Source of the DNA: Endothia cerciana
Taxonomy: Eukaryota; Ascomycota; Sordariomycetes; Diaporthales; Cryphonectriaceae
Assembly: GCA_026119935.1 (NCBI GenBank)
Contig: JALRMH010000015.1
Location: forward strand, 124,001-188,000
Direction of reading: 5' to 3'
Length of the DNA: 64,000 nucleotides
Position numbers and translations under genes: made by a program. Of this stretch, positions 47,122 through 57,506 are shown piece after piece. The notes under the pieces were generated by a model, which saw only the letters and a list, made by a program, of their open reading frames with translations, was not told the origin of the DNA and made no database searches. Position 1 is the first letter of the stretch; each line of letters starts with the position of its first letter.

Positions 47122-48913
47122 ATGGCGGATGCTAGTCCCTCAGTCGAGAAGGTGGACAAGCCGGAACGTAGAGAGAGCCGTATCGATCCTCGGTATGATT
47201 TGACGGTTCTCAGTGTTGAGGATGCGGAGTTCCTCGCGACTTTCTCGGAACAGGACAGGAGGCGCGTGATGAGAAAGGTGAGACTAGAGTCACCCCCTTG
47301 CGCGAGATTGACGTTTACCGTTGAGGCCAGATTGACATACGTCTCGTGCCGATGTTGACCTTTCTGTATCTCGTGTCGTTCACCGACAGATCAAACATCG
47401 GTACGTATGTGAGAGACCTCGCGGACTGTGGGCATGACCAATCGTCTGAGACCGGACTGCGCAGGCAACGCGGAGATCGAGGGTCTCAATGAGGATCTGG
47501 GGTTGAACGGGGTGAGATACAACATTGCGCTGTGCCTCTTCTTCGTGCCCTACATTCTCTGCGAGATCCCATCCAACTGGATTCTGGCCAAGGTGAAGCG
47601 GCCATCGCACTTTCTGGGGACTATGATCTTCCTGTGGGGCATCGTCATGACCCTCACTGGCGTTGTCCAGAACTTCGCTGGACTTGTCGGTACGCGGATC
47701 ATCATGGGCTTCCTAGAGTAAGTCGTGCTCCAGCCTGGGGTGTGCGGCCCCCGATGCTCAACTGCCACACAGGGCGGGCTTCTTCCCGGGCGCTGTATAT
47801 CTCATCTCCGCTTGGTACTTGCCCAACGAGACGCAGACGCGGATCGCCGTCTTCTACTGCGCCAGCGCGGCCTCGGGTGCCTTCTCGGGGCTTCTCGCCT
47901 TCGCGATCGCAAACATGGATGGGGTAGGCGGCTACTCAGCCTGGAGATGGATCTTCATCACCGAGGGCGCCGCATCGGTAGTCTGCTGCCTGCTCGCGTT
48001 CTTCGTCATGCCCGACTCGCCCAGGGGCTCCTCTTCCTTCCTCACGCCGGACGAGATCCGCTACCTCGAGGTCCGGCAGCTCGCCATCCCGGGACGACGC
48101 CGCCACGCGCAGCAGGAGTCGACCGAGAGGTTCCAGTGGAGGTCCCTCCTCTCGGTGCTGGCCGACTGGCAGACGTACCCGCTCGCGGTCGTCTACCTGT
48201 CCGCCACGGGCCCGAGTTACGCCCTCAAGTCCACCATGCCCCAGATCATCAAGAACATGGGCTACAAGTCCTCGATGGCGCAGGTCCTGACGATCCCGCC
48301 GTACACGTGCGGCGTCCTCGCGACCATCATGAGCTCGTGGATCGCGGATCGGATGACCTGGAAAATGCCGTTCGCCGTAGGGGCCGACCTGCTGATACTC
48401 ATTGCCCACGCGATCTTGTATACATATGGCCCCACGCAGCAGGAACACATCCCCGCCTGCTATTTCGCGCTGTGTCTCGCGTGTATGGGGATCTACCCGA
48501 TCCCGCCGACGGTCAACGCGTGGCTGATCAGCAACACGGCGCCGCAGGCGAAGCGGGCCATGGCGATTGCGTACTTTGTCGGGCTGGGAAACATCGGGGG
48601 CATATTTGGTTCGTCAGGCCACACACAGTCCCCGTGATCTCCGGGCGAGGCTTTTTGTGTCTGGTGATTCTAACATTCAGCAGGCTCCTTCATATACCGT
48701 CAAAGCGAGGCCCCCAGGTATCCCACGGGATACGCCACCGCCTTTTCTCTTGCCACTGCTGGGGTGATCTTCTCGCTTGCGTTGGAGTTCACCTACAAGA
48801 CAATCAATGAGGAGAGGGCACGAGTGCATGAGGATGAAGTGAGGACCAGGTATTCCGAAGACCAGCTGGAGAAGATGGGCGACCGGAGCCCGCTGTTCAG
48901 ATATTCTTACTAG
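47122..48913 (+). CDS. Dal5-type MFS transporter (anion:cation symporter)
   Basis: Five exons: 47122-47277, 47331-47400, 47465-47717, 47773-48608 and 48684-48913, with introns of 53, 64, 55 and 75 bp; 514 residues. The family signature is FLYLVSFTDRSNIGNAEIEG in helix 1, followed by YILCEIPSNWILAKVKRPSH, GLVGTRIIMGFLEAGFFPGA, WYLPNETQTRIAVFYC, WRWIFITEG and a loop PDSPRGSSSFLTPDE. A second six-helix half ends in YATAFSLATAGVIFSLALEF. This is the allantoate/tartrate/nicotinate permease branch of the MFS, whose members import organic anions with protons across the plasma membrane. A charged N-terminal tail of about 50 residues is normal for it. As the right end of the five-gene group it is the likely entry route for the compound that the neighbouring enzymes degrade. 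Confidence 0.95.
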
Positions 48914-49736
48914 TGTTGCTCGCAAAGCGCTACCTGTATCCGGATGATGATGTGCTTTATGCTCTACTTTCTTCCCCCACGGTTTGCTTTGGAGAGGGTC
49001 AAGGCTTTTGACCTGTTGATATCGGCGAAGATTTTCGGCATGAAGCTCGCAAATGGACAATCCTGGTGAAAGCAGCTCCTGATGCATATTGAAATCCCAC
49101 GCGGCTCCATACCTCTCCAGAGTGAACCGCGTGTCCCCCGGAGATACACAGCCACACTCCAGCCTGCGTGGTCCTCCTGACCACCCGCACGGCCAGGATG
49201 TGCTCTCGATTCTCACTGCCACACTGTTATTGGGGTCACCTGCGGACAAACCTGACCGCATCCGCGCCAGCTTTTCCAAGGCTCCCAAACTCGACGGGAT
49301 ATGACACGAAGATGCTGTGTACCTAGTAAATCCCGCAGCAATATATGCGCCGGGGGGGAGGCGTGTTTACCGCGCTTGCATGCATATAGAGGGATTTTTG
49401 AACCACAGCGACAGCCTTGCAGCATCTATTGGCCCGTCTCGACAGCTGACGAAGAAGACCAGGGTGTGGCTGTGGACCGATAGATAGATGAGGCTCGAGA
49501 CGAGAATTCAACGGGTATGCCCAAATTCCCTCACGGGATGGCCTGGTCATATAACCATCAGTGATTCCAGCACTGGAGTGTATAGAGGGGGTCGGCTCGC
49601 GGGACGATTTAGACTCATACCTATATTTAGAGCAAAAGACAGTTCAACAACCGTATTGATGTGCTTCAACTCTAGTTCTGACAGCCTGTGTCCTGCGCAT
49701 CAGCTGCCCAGGGCCCTACCGCAAGCTGTAGCTCCC
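48914..49736. other. Intergenic, no gene supported
   Basis: Short frames only on both strands. Confidence 0.45.
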
Positions 49737-49988
49737 ATGCACAGCTTCGACACACCACGTGGGACGCCCAATTCCTCCGCGGCCACCTCCCAACCCCTTC
49801 CCTCCTCTTTGGCCCACGAACACGAGGCAGGGGTCCAGCTCAATCACTACACCGGGCGGCCGCTGCGCAACACAACGCCCTACGGCAGACACAGCAACGA
49901 CTGGCTGTTTGGATCCGTAGACGTGAGGAAGACCATTGCGCGGACGGTCAGGAGAGTGGTCAGGACCGGTGGGGGCGCGGGACGGTGA
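49737..49988 (+). CDS. Small basic hypothetical protein
   Basis: An 83-codon frame ending in a basic stretch (VRKTIARTVRRVVRTGGG), with GC-biased codons. The frame is open further upstream to 49488, but codon use there looks non-coding and I therefore choose the Met at 49737. No domain is recognised. It could be a genuine small gene or chance. Confidence 0.3.
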   Translation: MHSFDTPRGTPNSSAATSQPLPSSLAHEHEAGVQLNHYTGRPLRNTTPYGRHSNDWLFGSVDVRKTIARTVRRVVRTGGGAGR

Positions 49989-50310
49989 GGGTAAGGGAAG
50001 GGAGTTCTAGTGAGATCATTTGTTCTGGGCCAGGGGGAGAGCTGCTGGGGCAAGACGTGGCAGGACAGTCAGCTTTGCGAGGGAATGCAAAATATCAGTG
50101 TGAGCCGCCGAACGCCTTCAGACAGAGACGTCTGTTCAGTACTACATTCATTAATTTCATACCCATGCCCATCATTCCTACAGGTTTTGGCCCTGCGTCC
50201 CTGAATCCCTAAACCCAAAAGCCAAAAGGCCCAACAGGGCCGCCGCGCGGTGCCCCGCCGAGTCTCGAGAGTCCCGAGCGTGTTTTGTTGTCGTCGAGGA
50301 GCTGCGCGGC

Positions 50311-51708
50311 TCACATGATGAACTTCACATTTTGGACATCTGGGCATGCGAGGGTTAGTCGACTTCGTTGGGAGGCCGGAGTGCGAAAATCCGTGGTACG
50401 TACCCAGGGGATGACTACAGCTCAGCTGAGGCTTCTGTGTGTACTTGCTCTGTAGCACATCCCGGATGCTATTTAGGAGCTGCAAGTAGGTCTGGTTTGG
50501 GTTCTGCTTCACAGCCGTAATGAAAGCCCACGACATGGCGCCGGTCGCCTGCGAGGCGATGGTCGCGTCGGCGCTCGTCTGGTCGTCTCGGCTGCCGCTC
50601 CACGAGATCACATCCGCGGGGCTGGTCTTTGTCCGTATCGTCTTCTCGTGGGCCTTGTCCCCGTTCATCGCGGACTTGAAGAGCTTGCCCAGGCTGCCAA
50701 CCACTCCTCCCATATCCCCCCTCGCATAGGACATGGCGGCGCTCAGGAGGCCCTGCCCGGCCTCTTTGGCGAGATTCGGCTCCTTGAGCGCGCCCTTTGT
50801 AGAGTAGATATACGGGAGGTCGACGACGGATCCGGAGTGGCACGAGTCGAAGATGCACGTCAGGCGGACGCCTGGCTGGAGCGGTGCGACGCATATCGCG
50901 TGGATCTGGTCGTCGACGATGTGGCCGCGCGTCTTGAAGTCAACGGGGTAGATGACTTCGTCGTAACCGTCGTCCTCGTCGCCATCGAGGTCCTTCGTCT
51001 GGCCGCCGTGTCCTGTGGACGTGTGATCAGTACAGAGCTGCCCTAGAGTACCATGGAGACCCGCCAGCCGGGTTGGTGTTGTGCCATACCAGAGTAGTGC
51101 AGGAACAGCGCGTCGTTCGGTCGGGCATCCTTGACCAGCCACTGCATTGCTCGTATCATATTGTCCTTGGTCGGATGCAGGACGGGATTCGACGCATCGT
51201 CAGTCAGGATGACCATGTCCTCGCGCTTGTAGTTGTAGTTCTGCATCAGGAAGCTGGAGACATTGTGGACGTCGTTGATGCAGCCCTTCAGCTCGTTCTG
51301 GGAGCCAAAGTAGTTGATGCCGATGAGCAGGGCCTTGCGCCGTCCAGTACACTGGCTGAACTGGAAGGTGTAGCCGTCCGGCGCTCCATGGCCAAAGCGC
51401 TGAGTCCCCTGGGGCACAAAGCCGCCGCCGCCTCCTCCTCCTCCTCCTTGTCCCCGGCCATCGTAACCTGACTGTTGTTGCCCGTAGTGCTGTTGGCCGT
51501 ACTGCTGCTGAGGTGGGGGGTAGTTGCCGTAGTTTGGCGGGGGAGGCGGTTGATGGTACTGCTGTTGTTGCGGCGGGGGATAGTAGCCCTGGGGAGGGCC
51601 TTGGTTATAGCCGGCGTACTGGGGCTGTTGAGGAGGTCCCCACTGGCCAGGAGGAGGAGGCCCATGGTGGTGATGGTGGCCGGGGCCGTGACCTTGTCCT
51701 GGAAACAT
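50311..51708 (-). CDS. Type I metacaspase
   Basis: Three exons: 51708-51090, 51012-50404 and 50339-50311, with introns of 77 and 64 bp; the last exon codes for only nine residues. The product has 418 residues. The prodomain (1-110) is almost entirely Gln, Pro, Gly, Tyr and His, as in fungal metacaspases. The C14 caspase-like domain follows: RRKALLIGINYFGSQNELKG, CINDVHNVSSFLM, the catalytic His208 in HYSGHGGQ (rebuilt by the first splice), calcium-type acidic residues in LDGDEDDGYDE, and the nucleophile Cys264 in FDSCHSG. The end QLSCSHPLDVQNVKFIM has the family layout. Metacaspases cut after Arg or Lys, need calcium, and act in protein quality control, ageing and programmed cell death. Cytosolic or nuclear. 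It lies 2.6 kb from a SesA-like protein gene, also of the death-signalling type. Confidence 0.95.
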
Positions 51709-54297
51709 GTTGGTCGTGGATGCTTAGGATAATGCGTGTGATGGATGGATGGATGAGGAGGGGTCTGATCAACGTGGCGTTGAAGAAGTGGTAGGAGTAC
51801 GGGCGAGGTGTGTCAGCAGGGAAGGCTGACTGTGGCGATGTTGTATGTCAGGAAGTCTGGCTGACGCCGAGTTGAAGTTGAAGCTGAGGTGACGGACAGG
51901 TCGAAAGCGGCTGAGGTGGGGTTGTGATTGGCACCGTTGGCAGTGGCTGGTCTGACGTTCCCTGTCCTTGCAAGTTCACGGCGCAGCTGTATTGTAGAGC
52001 GGGGCTCTCGCAGCCGCCCAATCACTTTGCGCCTTTGGGGGGAGGGGTGGGGGGTTATTCAGAGGAGCAATGGCTCGACTTGACCTCGAACATGCCTTCA
52101 CCTCCTTGAACACACCCCCTGGCAGAAAAGATCTCGTGTCAGTGGCTGACTTTAAGGAGCTGGTTCATGTTAGTCTACATCTTTGGTGGTGACCATTCGA
52201 GTAACCAATAGGATCTAGGACCTCCTTGTCGAGGGGTCAAAGATTGGCTGCCCCATAGTACATACACAAATATGGACGCACCGCATACCACCAATGTCTA
52301 TGTTCACTTATTATTAAGAAGGGAGGAGGAGGGGGGGGGGTGGGGGGGCGCAAGCCTGGTCAAATTTTCCAGACTCTTGACCCAGGGCAAATTAGTCTAA
52401 GATCTTGATGGAAGAACCCACAGCCCACCGGGGACAACTACCTCCTTCCAACGTCCTTTCTCTTTTCGCTTTTATATGTCATGCGTATCTACATTCTTTT
52501 AATAAACAGTCTCCCTACTGCTCTATCCATTATCCCAAGCATGTCTAGTGGCTGTCGGGCGTCCTTTGTGCTGTTTTCCTGCGTCGAATCGATGCTGACA
52601 CGTCTCGGTCGGAGATGCTTATCCGTTGCCATCGTAGTCGCCGAAGGAGAGTTGTTGGCTCGCCTCAGGTCTCTTCGCACATATTCGAGCGGCCGGGACG
52701 CAATGGGGAGGTCGGAATCGGAAGTCGAGGCGGCGCGCTGGGGAGGCGGGCAGGATGGAGCTCGCATTGATGCCGAGAAAGAAATTGGAAAGGTGACGAA
52801 GGAGGAGAGCCCTCAGACCAGCGCCCAGATCCTCTTGTCGAACAAACCTGCAACCAAACCGGGAAGTCGTTCGACAAGGCGATTTTGTAGGTGTGTGCAT
52901 GGCATGCTCGTGATGCCCCCCAGGTCGCATATATCTGACACATGTAAGGCCACGTCGAAGATCAAGTCGCGGTTGTCGCCAGGAACGTCCACTGCACGAG
53001 GAGGACATGTAGTCTCGCAGTGGGCCCCGATCCGCTTTCACGGGGTCTCAGGCCCGCGTGGAGACCGGATCAGCGCCCTCAACAATATGTCCCGCTTGCG
53101 TCTGGCCCTTCGTGGCCGTTTCAGTACGATGTTCAGGTGGTTGAAATGGACGCTCGTAATTTTTGGCGAGTAATTAAATCCGTTGACCATCTTGCCGGGT
53201 CCTGACTGACAAATATCGTCAACCCTGACAGAGCCGTCTTGTGAGGCGAAAGACTCCAGCAAGGAATGCAGTAATTCCGATGCGCCTTGCAGGTCGTTGT
53301 GACCGCACATCTGAGAAGCTTGAGCTGGGTAGGAAAAGTGATTCCTCCGGACTTGGAGGGTGACATTACCTGCAAGGTGACGACACAATCAACCAGAAGG
53401 CGGTTGAGGCTGGGAGGTTATTGAACGTCGATGGCCACTTGGTCGATTGATTGATTGAGAAATGGCGCGTGGTTTGGTCGCGGTTGAGCTATATGCACAC
53501 AACATCGCGGCATGAATGAGGGCTGCGCGGGCGGGGGTCCTGCGATCCGGGAGATGCGGCTCGACCAGCTGCGGCCCACGAGGCAACCACGAGGCCTCAT
53601 TCCCTGGGATGTGTTGTCATTTATCACTTGGTACACACCGACTTTCCAGATAATATTTTTTGCTGTTGATCAATAGGCAGTAGTGTTCGCGTTGTTTCTT
53701 CTAAGTGTGTTCTCGTCAGTGGTGGAATAATATGTAATGTCTATATTGCTCCCCGAGGCTGAGCTGAACCTTCCCCACACACATACACGCCCGGATCAGA
53801 GAAGAAGAGAGAAGAATCGAAGACGGTGGTAATATCACGGCAGCCGCGGGACACGGGAGGAGCGGTTAGGTTTGGTTGGCTTCCACGTCTACGGGTATGG
53901 ATGTCAGCTGAGTCAAGAGTGAGGCTCTCCCGTCGAATGAAAAAGCTAAAACATACTATGTAGGCCTGGGTAATTCGGTGACAGGTTTGAAACCACATGT
54001 GCGGAAAGAGATAGTCGGGATACCCGCATAGTTTTGTTCGTCACTGGTTACCTCACCTGACCTCCGAATGCGTTTCACTGGCTCACAGAAAATTAAAGTC
54101 GTGGAGACGCTACTACTCGGTGAGGAATTTGGCATGGCAGGACCACTGGCCCAAGCTAGATGTTTATGCGACCACGAATCATCTGTCTCAGTGGTCAGCA
54201 TACGAGCATATAAGGCTGGGAACTTTGGGCCGCTAAGATACCGCAACTAAGTCGCTAGTCAAGTAGTCAGTGATAAGGAACATGAGCCCCGTCCCTG
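51709..54297. other. Intergenic, no gene supported
   Basis: A 2.6-kb stretch with a G-rich low-complexity part at 52331-52348. Frames at 52480-53170 on both strands are open but show no recognisable domain. Confidence 0.4.
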
Positions 54298-55047
54298 ATG
54301 GCGGATATTTTAGGGACTGTGGCCGCCGCTGTGCAGTTAGCTGGTCTCTGCAGGCACTTGTTCTCACTTTCGATAAACGCAAGGCCGACATTGCGCCAAT
54401 ATAAGACCAATCTGCGAGAGCTCCTCGCTGTCTCTGATCTCATCATCCAAAGCCCAGTCCTCCATACGCCGGAAATCACAAACATTGTCGAATCTCTCGT
54501 CCAGATCATTGCCAAAATCAGCCGCCGAACGTTTGAAAGTCGTCTCGCAGCCTACTGGGTCCTCCTCTGGAAAGGCCCAGAACTGAACGACCTATTTGCA
54601 CTCTTGGAGACAAAAAAGAGCACCATCTTAATCTTTATATCTGTTGTCCAGTCGTCGCGTTTGCAGGAGATCGGAGAGGATATCGCCAACATGGGAGACA
54701 AGGTCCAAAGCCATGCCTCAGCCCCCACCAACGACGCCGAACATGGCTCTAGAGGTACTCAACGCCATGCGAATACGAGCAAGCAACGTCGGTCTCAGAT
54801 ATTCCCTACCGCGGAAGCCCCCGAGACGATCGCCCAGGGACAGCCAGCCTCGGTCACTCTGCAATCCCTGGGGCAGTGTTGCATGTTCCAAGAAATAGTG
54901 ATGAAAGGAGGGGGTGTTCAGACCAACGGATACCGATTCGATCATGGCGCCATGCCTACGTCGTTTCCGGCTCTGGAGTTCAAAAGGATCGTCAAGGAAG
55001 ATAGTGACAAAGGACAACAAATTAACGGGGTTCATTTACATGGTTGA
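54298..55047 (+). CDS. SesA-like protein with two C-terminal Q-x-N-G repeats
   Basis: A single exon of 249 residues. Residues 1-135 form a helical domain that starts MADILGTVAAAVQLAGLCRH, has TLRQYKTNLRELLAVSDLII, and closes with LQEIGEDIANMGDK. This is the pattern of the SesA/NACHT-associated N-terminal domain found on fungal NLR proteins and on small standalone partners. A low-complexity link follows. The end holds two imperfect repeats: residues 197-217 (FQEIVMKGGG, then VQTNGYRFDHG) and 228-249 (FKRIVKEDSDKG, then QQINGVHLHG). They share F-x-x-I-V near the start and Q-x-N-G-x(4)-G at the end. Paired Gly/Asn-rich repeats of about 21 residues at the C-terminus are the form of amyloid signalling motifs, with which NLR receptors template effector proteins. 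No NACHT gene adjoins it in this window. Family assignment of the N-domain is moderate. Confidence 0.65.
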   Translation: MADILGTVAAAVQLAGLCRHLFSLSINARPTLRQYKTNLRELLAVSDLIIQSPVLHTPEITNIVESLVQIIAKISRRTFESRLAAYWVLLWKGPELNDLFALLETKKSTILIFISVVQSSRLQEIGEDIANMGDKVQSHASAPTNDAEHGSRGTQRHANTSKQRRSQIFPTAEAPETIAQGQPASVTLQSLGQCCMFQEIVMKGGGVQTNGYRFDHGAMPTSFPALEFKRIVKEDSDKGQQINGVHLHG

Positions 55048-56035
55048 GTTGGATACACCATCTTAGGATAACATCTGCGTCGCTTTCCGAGGGATAGCCA
55101 AGAACATGTTCGTTTGAATGGGCCATGGCCGAGAATGGAGGTATCAGCAGAGCGGATCAAAACTGTTTAGGGTTAGTGTTAGCATCCAAATTCTCACCAC
55201 CTGATGCATTATTCGTGCAATTTTCCTTTTCCTTCTCCTTTTCCTTTTTTTCCTTTTTTCCTTTTTTTGGTCTATGTGTTGGTTGGGGGGGGGGGGGGTT
55301 TAAGTCTAGCATTTGTATTTCATCCAAGTCATCTACCCACGCCGTGCCTTCCTACTCGCCATAGGTGGACGTACTGTATCGTTAAACAGACCCAACTCAT
55401 GCATCCTTAGGCCATCTATGTGCAGGTGGATCAGGTCTGCACCAAGTCTTCTTGGGTCCTTACTCCTCAACTTCTTGTTATCCTCCTTCCTCTGCTTCCC
55501 ATTTTCAGACACGGCCTGGTGCAATAGCTACTTTGTGCTGGCACGTGTCACTTCCACGGCTTCGGCCCTTGCAGAACCGCACAATCCACCGAGGCTGAGA
55601 ATCCTCTGCCAGCTTGGGACAGTATCCCGGTCAGGATCCACGAGCTGAGTGTCGGCGCAGTCTGACTCCCATCTTCAAACCCTGATTCTCCGGTTCGGCA
55701 CTTGCGCCTAGCCTACGATAGGCAGTCAACGAGAGCCCTCCGGTCTTGTTTGTCCCGTGCGCATCCCGTACACCTGAAGAATTGACGTCTGGGAGACTTC
55801 AGTTCTTACTCGGCGAGTTCATCTACAGTCAATAAGCCGGTGATGCAGCCTCCTCTGCTTGTAACGCTCTAGAGCCCGGACGGGGTCGGATTTAGAGCCA
55901 GGCTGCTGGCTCTGCTTACACGATCCCAAATGTTCCGCGAGACTCAGATGGCGGTGCTTGCGCCTTCCACGCCCGACAGGCTTTGCTGGTCTGCTGATCC
56001 AAATTCTTGCTCAATAGTCCTCACTGCACAAGCTT
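55048..56035. other. Intergenic with pyrimidine tract and G run
   Basis: No gene supported. It includes a polypyrimidine tract at 55221-55268 and fourteen G at 55285-55298. Confidence 0.5.
55221..55298. repeat. CT-rich tract followed by a G14 run
   Basis: A pyrimidine-only stretch of about 48 bases, a short spacer, and then fourteen consecutive G. Confidence 0.85.
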
Positions 56036-57506
56036 TCAAGTTGAGTGCAGTGTGAGGCCTGCATTCTGATCTTCTGCTGATCCAGAGGAACACCTAGAGT
56101 TGCGAAACGAGTGCAGGCTGATGGAGCCAGCCTGAGACTTGATCCCGGTGACGTCGAGCTCTCTCACGTGGTGCGCAGGAATGGTCCGTGGCGGCGGTAC
56201 GATCCCGACCTCAGACTCGCCATCCGAGGCACGTAACGTCCCAACCCTCATGGTGCCCAGACGAAGCGTGGCAAGCCGTGGAGTCCCGGCCCCAGGTCTC
56301 CGTCGACCCAGCCTCCTAGTGACGGACCGCATCCACGCCGGCGTGCGAGCAGGAAGTGTGCTCTTCACAGTCCATGATCCTTCCGCCGCGCTCAAGAGTC
56401 TCGACACGACGGAAGCCACCTTCTCGTCAAAGAAAGGCTTCAGTCCCGTTACGGACGCGCAGATGATGAACACGGAGACCTCAATTGTTGACCACACGCT
56501 CTGAGTGTCATCCCACGTGCTGTCTGTCGCAGTGCTCAGTTTGTACAGCTCAGAGACTCGGAGTATGCTCGCGATACAGCCAAAGGAGCCGAATCCGAAC
56601 AGGATCGAAACTGCAGTCTTGTGAGCTGGGCTGAGTTGGAGTCCTCGGATGACTGGTATCGGTATAACGAGGATCATGAGATCAATGAAGATGCTTATTG
56701 CTGCGTAGATATACAACATTGTATATAGGTCAATGCAGCGACTTGACCTTTCCGGATAGGTGATATCCCAGAAGGCGTAGACGGGCGAGCAGGTGAAGAT
56801 GCTGGCCAAGAAGAAGGAGAGGCTGTAGAGGGCGAGAAAAATGAGCAGACTCCGACAGGCGATGCGTGTCCTACGGCTCATGCCGAAGATGCGAATGTGC
56901 TGGACGGTAAGAGTACACTTAACCAGGAAGAGTGAGATCTGGTAGGCTATACTGCTACAGTAGAAGACCTGGTTGAAGAGGTTGGTCATCTGGGTGCCAA
57001 TATAATCCTAGGTTCCGAGTAGCCTTACCTCGAGATAGTAGACAAGATCCTGCGTTGTTGTCGTCCCAATGTGTCTTCCCGCCCCGAAGCGTATTTCTGT
57101 TCATATGGAATTAGTCCAACGGAATGACCATGATCCAGCTTGAAAGGCGTTTGATCTGAGGAACGCCCTTGGTGGAAGACCCTCAAATTGTCCGTGGGGA
57201 ACATTGCCAAGATAGCAATGTGTATTCACCTGTAAGCATGGCCGTAACTAACAGGATCAGTCCAACCTAATTTATCCTATCAGCCATCACAGAAGTGGTA
57301 TTCTTAGCTCATTACCAAGTACTCACGCTGGCTGAGACCAGCAGCCAATCCTCCACTCCGTGCAACCCGGGCATGATAACGAGTCGTGTGTATAATCGCA
57401 AGCCCACAAAGATCAAGGCGAGGCCGAGAAAGACCAAGTTGATGATGATGATGATCCAGGCTCTGCTGGCATGCAGATATGCATATGTGTCCTCGGTGGT
57501 TGCCAT
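56036..57506 (-). CDS. PTH11-like integral membrane receptor, rhodopsin domain
   Basis: Four exons: 57506-57327, 57266-57230, 57096-57029 and 56989-56036, with introns of 60, 133 and 39 bp; 412 residues. The second exon is only 37 bp and the third 68 bp, which hid the gene from simple frame scans. Seven hydrophobic segments are visible, among them WIIIIINLVFLGLALIFVGL, FYCSSIAYQISLFLVKCTLT, LLIFLALYSLSFFLASIFTC, YIYAAISIFIDLMILVIPIP and AVSILFGFGSFGCIASILRV. The conserved loop parts CSPVYAFWD, RCIDLYTM and STWDDTQSVWSTIEVSVFII belong to the fungal rhodopsin-like domain of PTH11-type receptors. There is no CFEM domain, unlike in the dead copy at 1960-3477. The cytoplasmic tail of about 115 residues is Arg/Ser-rich. 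These plasma-membrane proteins sense surface or chemical cues; the ligand is unknown. An alternative start four codons upstream is possible. Confidence 0.88.

Noticed and set aside
47725..48810. 361-codon plus-strand open frame in another phase
   Set aside because: Arg/Pro/His-rich frameshifted reading of MFS exon 4; the transporter frame explains the region fully.
50648..51046. 132-codon plus-strand open frame
   Set aside because: Antisense of the metacaspase catalytic exon.
51073..51732. Plus-strand frames opposite the metacaspase prodomain
   Set aside because: Leu/Val-rich antisense readings of the Gln/Pro/Gly repeat region.
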